A stretch of DNA of 64,000 nucleotides from JAJKIV01 sp036274195. Lineage in GTDB: Bacteria; Gemmatimonadota; Gemmatimonadetes; Gemmatimonadales; Gemmatimonadaceae. Shown here piece by piece: positions 17,977 through 25,657 of the stretch (positions within the stretch are counted from its first letter, which is position 1; every line of letters begins with the position of its first letter). Both the position numbers and the translations under genes were made by a program. The DNA lies in NCBI GenBank assembly GCA_036274195.1, contig DASUGD010000050.1, forward strand, positions 1-64,000, given 5' to 3'. Below the pieces are notes generated by a model. It did not search any database. It was not told the origin of the DNA and saw nothing but the letters and a program-made list of their open reading frames with translations.

Positions 17977-20520
17977 ATGTCTCTGATCCTTACCCGCGAC
18001 GCCGAGCGCTTCCAGGTGCCGGAGCGCCTGCCCGTTCTGCCGCTCCGGGACGTCGTGCTGTTTCCGTACGTCGTCATGCCGCTCATCATCGGGCGGTCGC
18101 AGTCCCTCGCCGCGGTGGACGCGGCCGCCGGCGACGGGAACGTCGTCCTGGTTGTCGCGCAACGGAATGCCGATCAACAGGACCCGGCCGCCGCTGACCT
18201 GTTCCGGATCGGGGTGGTTGCCCGACTGATGCAGGTCGTCCGGCTCCCGAACGGCACGACCAAAATTCTCGTCGAGGGCATCGCGCGCGCGCGTGTCACG
18301 CGCTACGCGACGTCCGCGGGTGCGCTCCGTGCGACCATCGCGCCCGAACCGTTCGTTGACGAAACGGGGGCGGCGGATCAGTCGGCGCTCGGCCGGCGGG
18401 TTCTCTCGCTGTTCGAGGAGTACGTGTCGCTCCACCGCCGGATCCCGGCGGAGGTCGTCACGCTCGTGCAGGCCACGGCGTCCGAGGAGCGGCAGGCGTG
18501 CGCGGTGTCCGCGCACCTGGCGGTTCGCCACGACGTTAGGCAGACGCTGCTCGAGGCGCCGGATCTCCCCGATCTGCTCTCGCAGCTCGCGCAGCTGCTC
18601 GCCGCCGAGATCGAGATCCTTCGGCTCGAGCGGAAGATCGAGGACGACGTGCGCGGCTCGCTCTTCCAGAACCAGCGCGAGTTTTACCTGCAGGAGCAGC
18701 TCAAGGCCATTCACCGGGAGCTCGGGCAGGAGGACGACGACTTCGGTGATCTCGAGGCCGCGATCGAGAAGAAGGGGCTCCCCGAGATCGTGAAGGCGAG
18801 AGCACACCGCGAGCTCCGAAAGCTGCGCCGGATGTCACCGCTGTCGCCGGAGGCAACGGTGGCGCGGAACTTCGTCGATTGGGTGCTCGCGCTGCCGTGG
18901 ACCGAGCGGACCGAGGACGCGCTCGACGTGGCGAAGGCTCGCGTGATCCTCGACGAGGACCACTACGGCCTGGTCGAGGTGAAGGAACGGATTCTCGACT
19001 ACATCGCGGTGCTTTCCCTGGTCGGCAAGCTCGAAGGGCCGATTCTCTGTCTCGTCGGGCCACCGGGGGTCGGGAAGACGTCCCTGGGGCGCTCCGTGGC
19101 ACGGGCGCTCGGGCGGCGGTTCGCGCGCATGTCGTTAGGCGGCGTGCGGGACGAGGCGGAGATCCGCGGTCACCGCCGCACGTACATCGGCTCGATGCCC
19201 GGCCGGGTCATCCAGGCCATGCGTCGCGCCGAGGTGGTCAACCCGGTGCTCCTGCTCGACGAGATCGACAAGCTCGGGCAGGACTACCGCGGCGACCCGG
19301 CATCGGCGCTGCTCGAGGTGCTCGACCCGGAACAGAACCGCACCTTCAGCGACCACTACCTCGAGGTCGACTACGACCTGTCGCACGTGCTGTTCATCAC
19401 GACGGCGAACTCGCTGTCGACCATACCGGAGCCGCTGCGCGACCGGATGGAGATCATCCGGCTTCCCGGCTACCTGGATCTCGAGAAGCAGGCGATCGCG
19501 CGCCAGTTTCTCATCCCGAAGCAGCTGCGCCACAACGGACTGGACCCCGCGGCGGTGACGTTCGAACCGAGTGCCGTGTCGGACATCATCCACCGCTACA
19601 CGCGGGAGGCGGGCGTGCGCGACCTGGAGCGCCGCATCGCGCGCATCGGCCGCAAGCTCGCTCGCCGGCGCGCCGATCCCGGCCCGGCGGCAGCGGCCGC
19701 CGAGCCTAACGATCGCCCGGGCACGGAAATGGCGGCGCCCGCACCGGCCAAACGTTCGCGGGCAAAGAAGGTGCAGGAGGCGACTGCCTCGCAACGCGTA
19801 GCGAGTCCCGGCGAGGGCACGACGGGGATTCAGACCGTGACGTCGGAAGACCTGCGCGCGCTGCTCGGGGTCGCGCCGTACGATCCCGCTGACATGTCGC
19901 TCGAGGACAAGGTGGGAGTGGCCACGGGGCTCGCGTACACGTCGGTTGGCGGCGAGACGCTCGAGATCGAGGTCGCGGTGGTTCGCGGCCGCGGCAAGGT
20001 CCAGCTCACCGGCACGTTAGGCGACGTCATGAAGGAGTCGGCGAGCGCCGCGCTGAGCTATGCGAGATCGCGCGCGAGCGCCCTCGGAATCGATCGCGAC
20101 TTCCACCGCAGTCGCGACCTGCACGTGCACATCCCCGACGGCGCGACGCCGAAGGATGGGCCGTCGGCGGGCATCGCCATTGCCACCGCGGTCATCAGCG
20201 CCCTCACGGGCCGCCCGGTCCGTGGCAACACCGCGATGACGGGGGAGATCACGCTGCGTGGCCGCGTGTTGCCCATTGGGGGCCTCAAGGAGAAGTCGGT
20301 CGCGGCGCATCGGAACGGCATCGCGCACGTCATCATTCCGTTCGGGAACGCGCGTGAGCTCGAGGAGCTCCCGGAGGAGGTCAGGGCCGCAGTCCAGTTC
20401 CATCCCGTTCGCACGATGGATGAGGTCATGGCGCTGGTCATCCCGGGAGTGGCGGCGACCGCCCCGGAGATCCCGGTCACGGCTCCGAACGTCGGCGTGT
20501 CGGCACCGATCACACACTGA
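17977..20520 (+). CDS. lon: ATP-dependent protease Lon
   Basis: AAA+ serine protease of 847 residues. The N-terminal LON substrate domain begins LPVLPLRDVVLFP, followed by a coiled segment. Walker A is GPPGVGKTS near residues 352-360, with Walker B LLLDEIDK. The proteolytic domain has the dyad Ser730 (KDGPSAG) and Lys771 (GGLKEK). An Ala/Pro/Lys-rich insertion of roughly 55 residues (about 565-620) lies between the AAA lid and the protease domain and is unusual in Lon. The stop shares its last base with the start of engB (TGATG). It contains four copies of the CGTTAGGC octamer. Confidence 0.97.
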   Translation: MSLILTRDAERFQVPERLPVLPLRDVVLFPYVVMPLIIGRSQSLAAVDAAAGDGNVVLVVAQRNADQQDPAAADLFRIGVVARLMQVVRLPNGTTKILVEGIARARVTRYATSAGALRATIAPEPFVDETGAADQSALGRRVLSLFEEYVSLHRRIPAEVVTLVQATASEERQACAVSAHLAVRHDVRQTLLEAPDLPDLLSQLAQLLAAEIEILRLERKIEDDVRGSLFQNQREFYLQEQLKAIHRELGQEDDDFGDLEAAIEKKGLPEIVKARAHRELRKLRRMSPLSPEATVARNFVDWVLALPWTERTEDALDVAKARVILDEDHYGLVEVKERILDYIAVLSLVGKLEGPILCLVGPPGVGKTSLGRSVARALGRRFARMSLGGVRDEAEIRGHRRTYIGSMPGRVIQAMRRAEVVNPVLLLDEIDKLGQDYRGDPASALLEVLDPEQNRTFSDHYLEVDYDLSHVLFITTANSLSTIPEPLRDRMEIIRLPGYLDLEKQAIARQFLIPKQLRHNGLDPAAVTFEPSAVSDIIHRYTREAGVRDLERRIARIGRKLARRRADPGPAAAAAEPNDRPGTEMAAPAPAKRSRAKKVQEATASQRVASPGEGTTGIQTVTSEDLRALLGVAPYDPADMSLEDKVGVATGLAYTSVGGETLEIEVAVVRGRGKVQLTGTLGDVMKESASAALSYARSRASALGIDRDFHRSRDLHVHIPDGATPKDGPSAGIAIATAVISALTGRPVRGNTAMTGEITLRGRVLPIGGLKEKSVAAHRNGIAHVIIPFGNARELEELPEEVRAAVQFHPVRTMDEVMALVIPGVAATAPEIPVTAPNVGVSAPITH

Positions 20521-21161
20521 TGTCGCCCGACACCGGCACCGACCCGCTCGTCATTCGAGACCTCCGCTTTCTCGGGCCGATGGCGACGGTCGACGGCTGG
20601 CGTCCCGAGACCGCGCTCCCCGAGATCGCCTTCGCCGGGCGGTCGAACGTCGGCAAGTCATCGCTCCTCAACCGGCTCGTGCGCCGTAAGGCGTTCGCGC
20701 GTGTGAGCCGTACGCCGGGACGTACGCGCGAGATCAACTTCTTCGAGGTCAATCGCCGGTTCGTGCTCGTCGACCTGCCCGGGTACGGGTACGCGAGGAT
20801 CTCGAAGGATCGGCGCGCCGAATGGCGCCCGCTCATCGAAGGCTATCTGCGACGCTCCAGCAACCTCCGTGGCGTCGTGCAGCTCATTGACGTCCGGCGC
20901 GACCCGAGTGACGATGACCTTCGGATGCTCGATTTTCTGAGCGAGCTCGGCACCCCGACCGTCGTCGCCATCACGAAGGTCGACAAGCTCTCGGCAACGG
21001 CGAGGGCGGCTCGCATCGACGAGCTCACTGCCTCGTTAGGTCTCGAGGGCGACCAGGTGATCCCGTTCAGCGCGCACACCGGAGCCGGGCGCGACGCGCT
21101 GGCGGCGGCGATCGTTGCCCTCACGGAACCGGAGGCCGGCACCAGCCCTCACGTCCCATGA
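20520..21161 (+). CDS. engB: Ribosome biogenesis GTPase YsxC/EngB
   Basis: TRAFAC-class GTPase of 213 residues involved in 50S subunit assembly. Motifs are G1 GRSNVGKSSL, the switch I Thr region RTPGRTRE, G3 DLPGYGYA and G4 TKVDK. The length is normal for the family. The ATG uses the last base of the lon stop, so it is coupled to lon; lon-engB adjacency is common in bacteria. Its own stop overlaps the next gene as ATGA. Confidence 0.95.
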   Translation: MSPDTGTDPLVIRDLRFLGPMATVDGWRPETALPEIAFAGRSNVGKSSLLNRLVRRKAFARVSRTPGRTREINFFEVNRRFVLVDLPGYGYARISKDRRAEWRPLIEGYLRRSSNLRGVVQLIDVRRDPSDDDLRMLDFLSELGTPTVVAITKVDKLSATARAARIDELTASLGLEGDQVIPFSAHTGAGRDALAAAIVALTEPEAGTSPHVP

Positions 21162-21859
21162 ACATTGCGCATGCGGCCCAGGATGGCCGGGCTCTGGTGA
21201 TGGCGTCGCTGGTCTTTACCGCCGCGTGCGCCGCATCGGCGCCCGCACCAACCTCGACGGCGCCGACAGCGCGCACAGTCGCCGCCGATACGGCCGGCCG
21301 TCGTCGCGCGGTGGCGGATACGATTCCCGGGCTGCCGCCGCCGGGATTCGGAACGCTCCGACAGGACGACATCTCCCTCCGGCTCGCGGTCTCGAACCTC
21401 CAGGTCCGCGCGACCCCGCTGGACGAGTCGATCATCCGGCTCCTGTCGCCCGATTCATACCGCGCCCTGTCGGAGCTCAAGCGGAGCAAGTCCGAAGCGA
21501 TCGCCGCCGTGGCGCGCCGCAACGGCGTGCGCGACCTCAGCCTCTGGTATGTCTCCTTCTTCGCGGTGGAGAAAGGGGAAACCCGATTCAGCCCTCGCGA
21601 GTTCATCATCACGAACGTCGGGCGCGATTTTCGGCCGCTCGACATCCTGCCCATCACACCCGGGTTCGGGGAGCAGCGGCTTCGGCAGAATGGCCGTCAG
21701 GATGGGTTGTACGTATTCGATGGGCAGCTCGACGTGCAGCAACCACTCACGGTCTCGTACGAAACGGCCCGCAACGACTCCTGGGGGCAGATGCTTCCCC
21801 AGATCGAGCGCGAGCGCGCCCTGGTGAAGAGCCGGGCGGCGGCGCGCCGGGTGCCGTGA
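21158..21859 (+). CDS. Uncharacterised exported protein
   Basis: 233 residues, not recognised. An N-terminal hydrophobic segment (LVMASLVFTAACAASA) ends in a Cys at position 24 that could be a relaxed lipoprotein site, although residue -3 is Thr instead of Leu. A low-complexity Ala/Thr/Pro stretch follows. A globular part (about 65-225) has LSLWYVSFFAVEKGETRF and REFIITNVGRDFRPLDILP, consistent with a beta-rich domain. The start overlaps engB as ATGA, so expression is coupled to lon-engB. I would call it a probable envelope protein and no more. Confidence 0.7.
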   Translation: MNIAHAAQDGRALVMASLVFTAACAASAPAPTSTAPTARTVAADTAGRRRAVADTIPGLPPPGFGTLRQDDISLRLAVSNLQVRATPLDESIIRLLSPDSYRALSELKRSKSEAIAAVARRNGVRDLSLWYVSFFAVEKGETRFSPREFIITNVGRDFRPLDILPITPGFGEQRLRQNGRQDGLYVFDGQLDVQQPLTVSYETARNDSWGQMLPQIERERALVKSRAAARRVP

Positions 21860-21916
21860 TGCGGCGGGTCGCTGCGCGTTAGGCTCCCTTCACCCTCGCA
21901 CTCTCGGATTCCCGCC

Positions 21917-22762
21917 ATGGTCCTGCGCCCTCTCCGTTCCCTGCCCCCGTGCGACAACGCCAAGCTCGCCGATGCGTGGCTCGAACAGCTCGGGGCGGCA
22001 CTGTCCGATCCCCGCTGCGACCGCTCGCTCCTCTGCCGGCGCACACTGGCCGAGCTCGCGTACCCCGACTACGCGTCGAACTGGGAAACGGCCGTGGAGG
22101 ATTCGTCGCTCCCGCTGGCTACGCGCCTTGCCCTCGGTGCGCTCGATCCGCGTAACGTGACGCTCGAGCCCGAGTATTACGCCGAGTGCGACGTCGAGAA
22201 GTTCCAGCGGGTGAAGCCGCTGTTGTGGCTGTGGTATTCCTTCGACCGGCTGCCGATCGGCGGCCAGAACGTCGACCTCGGCGTCAAGTTCCGGCGGCTC
22301 CTCGCGCCGCACATCTTCAAGCGCGTCGGCGCGAACTTCAAGGCGTTCCAGCACGTCGAGTTCTCCTTCGGGTACAACATCGAGGCCGGCGACAACGTCG
22401 TCGTGCACCGCCACGTGCTGCTCGATGACCGCGGCGGGATCGTCATGGGGAACAACGTGTCGATCAGCGACTACGCCAACATCTACAGCCACACGCACAG
22501 CATCGTGGATCAGCGCGATGTGACCGACGCGGTCACCGTGCTCGATGACGGCGTACGCATCACCTATCACGCGACGGTGCTGGCGGGCGTTCACGTGGCC
22601 GAGCAGGGGATGGTTGGCGCGATGGCGGTCGCGACGAAAGACGTGCGCCCGTATCACGTGTACGTCGGGATTCCCGCGAAGAGCGTCCGGGTGAAGCCGA
22701 ACGCGCCGCCGGAAGCAACCAAGCTCACGAGCGTCAGGCCTGGCTCGGGCGCCAGCGGCTAG
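21917..22762 (+). CDS. Left-handed beta-helix acyltransferase
   Basis: 281 residues. The second half shows the hexapeptide periodicity of LbH acyltransferases: VVVHRHVLLDDRGGIVMGNNVSISDYANIYSHTH in overlapping [LIV]-G-x-x4 turns. The putative catalytic His lies in the SHTHS segment, as in the maltose/chloramphenicol O-acetyltransferase group, and the usual VYVGIPAKSVR closing motif is present. The acceptor is unknown; a cell-envelope sugar is plausible. The first ~120 residues are helical and do not resemble other domains I know. Its stop shares a CTAG tetramer with the stop of the convergent NUDIX gene. Confidence 0.85.
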   Translation: MVLRPLRSLPPCDNAKLADAWLEQLGAALSDPRCDRSLLCRRTLAELAYPDYASNWETAVEDSSLPLATRLALGALDPRNVTLEPEYYAECDVEKFQRVKPLLWLWYSFDRLPIGGQNVDLGVKFRRLLAPHIFKRVGANFKAFQHVEFSFGYNIEAGDNVVVHRHVLLDDRGGIVMGNNVSISDYANIYSHTHSIVDQRDVTDAVTVLDDGVRITYHATVLAGVHVAEQGMVGAMAVATKDVRPYHVYVGIPAKSVRVKPNAPPEATKLTSVRPGSGASG

Positions 22763-23223
22763 ATCACGCGCAGCACGTCCTCAGCCGGGCCGGCGTCGCC
22801 AGTGCCCAGCAGGATTCGGATGTGCTCCAGCGCCTCGCGCTCGCGCGGCCAGGTGAACCGAGCCGCCGCGTCGGCCACGGAGACCCACTCGTAGCGCTCA
22901 TGCTCGACGCCGATCCTAACGTCGCTCCCCTCCGTCACGAACGCCGCGAAGACGACGGCCATCTGAACGACACCGACCGTGTGCAGGTAGAACGGCTGGC
23001 AGGTGACGTTGTAGAGCCGGTCGAGATCCAGCCCGGTTTCCTCCCGCACCTCGCGCACCGCCGCCTCTTCCGGCCGCTCATCCGTCTCGATCCGCCCGTG
23101 GACGGTCTCCCACGAGCCCGGGCATCGCGTCCCGCGCGAGCGCTGGAGGGAGAGCACGAGCCAATCGGTGCGGTACGGGCGAATGACGTAAACGTCGACA
23201 ACTCCAATGCGGATGGTGGTCAT
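22759..23223 (-). CDS. NUDIX hydrolase
   Basis: Metal-dependent hydrolase of nucleoside-diphosphate-linked compounds, 154 residues from the ATG at 23223. The NUDIX box is complete, from GRIETDE to REVREETGL. It opens MTTIRIGVVDVYVIRPY. Features of dihydroneopterin-triphosphate-type members (WETVHGRIE) are present, but the substrate cannot be assigned. An ATG seven codons further upstream lies inside the adjacent TCAGCCA repeat and is less likely. The TAG stop lies in the palindrome CTAG shared with the opposing acyltransferase stop. Confidence 0.9.
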   Translation of the reverse strand: MTTIRIGVVDVYVIRPYRTDWLVLSLQRSRGTRCPGSWETVHGRIETDERPEEAAVREVREETGLDLDRLYNVTCQPFYLHTVGVVQMAVVFAAFVTEGSDVRIGVEHERYEWVSVADAAARFTWPREREALEHIRILLGTGDAGPAEDVLRVI

Positions 23224-23232
23224 TGGGAGAAA

Positions 23233-23344
23233 GCTATCAGCCATCAGCCATCAGCCATCAGCTCAGACAGCGGAACGTCGAACTACGCCCGCCGTTCGGT
23301 CTCCGCCGTTCGAGCTGATGGCGATGGCTGATGGCTTGATGGCT
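23233..23344. repeat. Tandem and inverted GCCATCA repeat
   Basis: The left arm (23233-23264) is three exact GCCATCA heptamers preceded by the variant GCTATCA. The right arm (23312-23344) carries the reverse complement, TGATGGC words with small indels. About 47 bases lie between. The unit can fold as a long hairpin in the gap between the pilB and NUDIX genes, both on the minus strand. It is the same style of low-complexity word repeat as at 6987, 17799 and 42901, with a different word. Confidence 0.85.
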
Positions 23345-23349
23345 AACTG

Positions 23350-25593
23350 TCAGGTTTTCAGCTTCAGCAGCGCCCTCAGTCGCGCGCTCAGGGCCCGCGG
23401 GCGGAAGGGCTTGGCCAGGAAATCGTTCGCGCCCGTCTCGAACACGCGCACCTCGTTCTCCTCATCGCCCTTCGCCGTCAGCACAATGACAGGGAGCCTG
23501 GACGTCGACGGCCGCGCGCGCAAATGGTTCAACACGCCGTAGCCGTCCAGCCGCGGCAGATTGAGATCCAGCACCACGACGTCCGGCGCGGTCCGATCCA
23601 CCTCATCGAGCGCCTGCACGCCATCGGACGCTTCCACGACCGTGAACCCTTCACGCTCCAGCAGCTCTCGCAACACGCCGCGCAACGGCTCCTCGTCCTC
23701 CACGAGCAACACCGTCTTCTTCGCGGCGAAGGTCTCGTCGAACAGGTCATCGAGCAGCTGCAGTGCATCGTCAGGCAGTGAGGTCGGCGGCCTCACCACC
23801 GGGGCTCGCGACGGCGTGTGCGACGCGCTTCGTGCCGGTGCGTCCGTTCGGGAACGCGACGACTCCGCGCCGGCGTCGCGCGACGGCGCCGATCGGCGAA
23901 CCGGCAGCTCCACGGGCGGTTCGACGACACGCAGAAGCTCGTCCAGCGATGTCTCGCCGGCGCGCACGTGCTCGATGCCGGAATCCCAGAGCGTCTTCAT
24001 GCCATCCGCGCGCGCGGTTTCGGCGATCACATCGGCGACTTCGCCGTTCGCGATCACGCGCTCGATGTCGCCGGTCACGGTCAACACTTCCATGACGGCC
24101 ATGCGTCCGCGATAACCGGTCTGCGCGCACTCCGGACAGCCGACCGCCTTGTACAGCGACATCCCCGCAGGCAGCCAGCGACGCATGCGATCCGAGACCG
24201 GATCGGTCGACTCGTGGCGACACACCGGACAGAGGCGCCGCAGCAGCCGCTGTGCGACAACGCCCTTGAGCGCAGCGGCGATCTTGTACGGTTCGACGCC
24301 AATGTCCACGAGGCGCGCGACCGAGCTCGCGGCATCGATCGTGTGAAGCGTCGACAGGACGAGGTGACCCGTCAGCGACGCCTGCACGGCGATGCCGGCG
24401 GTCTCCTTGTCTCGAACTTCACCGACGAGAATGACGTCAGGGTCCTGACGAAGAATCGATCGGAGCGCGTTGGCGAAGTTCAGGCCAGCTTTCTCGTTCA
24501 CCTGCACCTGAACGATCCCCTGGAGCTTGTACTCCACGGGATCCTCGACCGTCACGATGTTCACCGCGCGCTGCTGAATCTGACGAAGTGCCGAGTACAG
24601 CGTAGTCGTCTTTCCGGATCCCGTAGGGCCGGTAACGAGCACGATGCCCTCGCGAAGGCTTACCAGGTCGCTCAGGCGCTTCGCTTCCTCTGCCAACAGC
24701 CCGAGGCCGTCGAGCGAGAGAACCGTCGCCCGCGTGTCCAGGATTCGAATTACGACTTTCTCGCCATAGGACGCCGGCAGCGTGGAAACGCGAAGGTCGA
24801 CACGACTGCCGTTGACGGACACGCGCGCGCGACCGTCCTGCGGACGCAAACGATCGGCGATGTCCATCTGCGCCATGATCTTGATGCGCGACACGAGCGG
24901 AAGCCCCGCGGCCCGCGGCAGCATCATCGTGTCACGCAGCACGCCGTCGATGCGGTAACGGACCGCGACGCCGCCTTCCTCGGGCTCGAGGTGGATGTCG
25001 CTCGCCCGCGTCGTGATCGCCTCGGCGATGATGTGATCCACGAGCCGGATGACCGGGCGCTCCGAAGCCCGGTCCGCCGACAGGTTGAAGTCATCGTCGG
25101 CTGCTTTCTCGGCGATCATGTTGACGTCGTACCGTCCGGCGACGCCTTCGAGAATCTTCTCGACGGCGTTCTCCGGCTGGTAGAGCTCATCGATGCGGGC
25201 AGCGATCGCGCCCGGCGATGCCAGCTGCATCCGAACCGTCCGCCCCGTGGCGAATGCGAGTGTGCGTTCGCAGTCCAGGTCGTGGGGATCGGCCGTCGCG
25301 ATGTCGAGCGCGGAGTCGGTTGCCCCGAGCGGAACGATCCGGTACTTCCGTGCGAGCGATTCGGGAACAAGTTCGCGCGCCTGCGAGCTCGCCATGCTGA
25401 GCTCCGCGACCTTCATGCGGAAGCGTGCGGCAAGCGCCGTCAGCAAGGCGTCGTCGCCAATCGAACCCGCGCGCACCGCGGCTTCCCAGTAGCTGTCGGT
25501 CTCCTGCTGCTTCAGCTGCTCGAACGCGTCGGGCGCGATCAGCCCTTCGAGCGTGGGCAGCAGCCATTCATCGCGCACGGGACGGTGGGCCAT
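23350..25593 (-). CDS. Type IV pilus / type II secretion ATPase fused to a receiver domain
   Basis: 747 residues in three parts. An MshEN/GspE-II N-terminal domain (about 1-150) comes first. The PilB/GspE ATPase follows (about 175-575), with Walker A GPTGSGKTTT from Gly322, an Asp box, the VGEVRDKETA Walker B, His box STLHT and the four-cysteine zinc motif CPVC...CPEC. A Ser/Arg/Pro-rich linker (about 580-620) leads to a CheY-like receiver with phospho-acceptor Asp676 (VVVLDLNLP), an acidic pair (EDEE) and a KPF Lys motif. PilB usually stops near 570 residues, so the receiver is an added control module. No pilin or pilC gene is adjacent. Confidence 0.93.
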   Translation of the reverse strand: MAHRPVRDEWLLPTLEGLIAPDAFEQLKQQETDSYWEAAVRAGSIGDDALLTALAARFRMKVAELSMASSQARELVPESLARKYRIVPLGATDSALDIATADPHDLDCERTLAFATGRTVRMQLASPGAIAARIDELYQPENAVEKILEGVAGRYDVNMIAEKAADDDFNLSADRASERPVIRLVDHIIAEAITTRASDIHLEPEEGGVAVRYRIDGVLRDTMMLPRAAGLPLVSRIKIMAQMDIADRLRPQDGRARVSVNGSRVDLRVSTLPASYGEKVVIRILDTRATVLSLDGLGLLAEEAKRLSDLVSLREGIVLVTGPTGSGKTTTLYSALRQIQQRAVNIVTVEDPVEYKLQGIVQVQVNEKAGLNFANALRSILRQDPDVILVGEVRDKETAGIAVQASLTGHLVLSTLHTIDAASSVARLVDIGVEPYKIAAALKGVVAQRLLRRLCPVCRHESTDPVSDRMRRWLPAGMSLYKAVGCPECAQTGYRGRMAVMEVLTVTGDIERVIANGEVADVIAETARADGMKTLWDSGIEHVRAGETSLDELLRVVEPPVELPVRRSAPSRDAGAESSRSRTDAPARSASHTPSRAPVVRPPTSLPDDALQLLDDLFDETFAAKKTVLLVEDEEPLRGVLRELLEREGFTVVEASDGVQALDEVDRTAPDVVVLDLNLPRLDGYGVLNHLRARPSTSRLPVIVLTAKGDEENEVRVFETGANDFLAKPFRPRALSARLRALLKLKT

Positions 25594-25657
25594 TGTGGTG
25601 TAGCGGCTCTAGCGTGATGCGGCTCTACGAGCCGTATCGTCCTTCGGCCCGCGAGTC

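Noticed and set aside
23233..23344. Repeated words considered as a CRISPR array
   Set aside because: Units are seven bases without unique spacers, and the second half is inverted. No cas genes are present.
23818..25617. A 599-codon open frame opposite the pilB-receiver gene
   Set aside because: Antisense shadow of a gene with complete Walker, zinc and receiver motifs.
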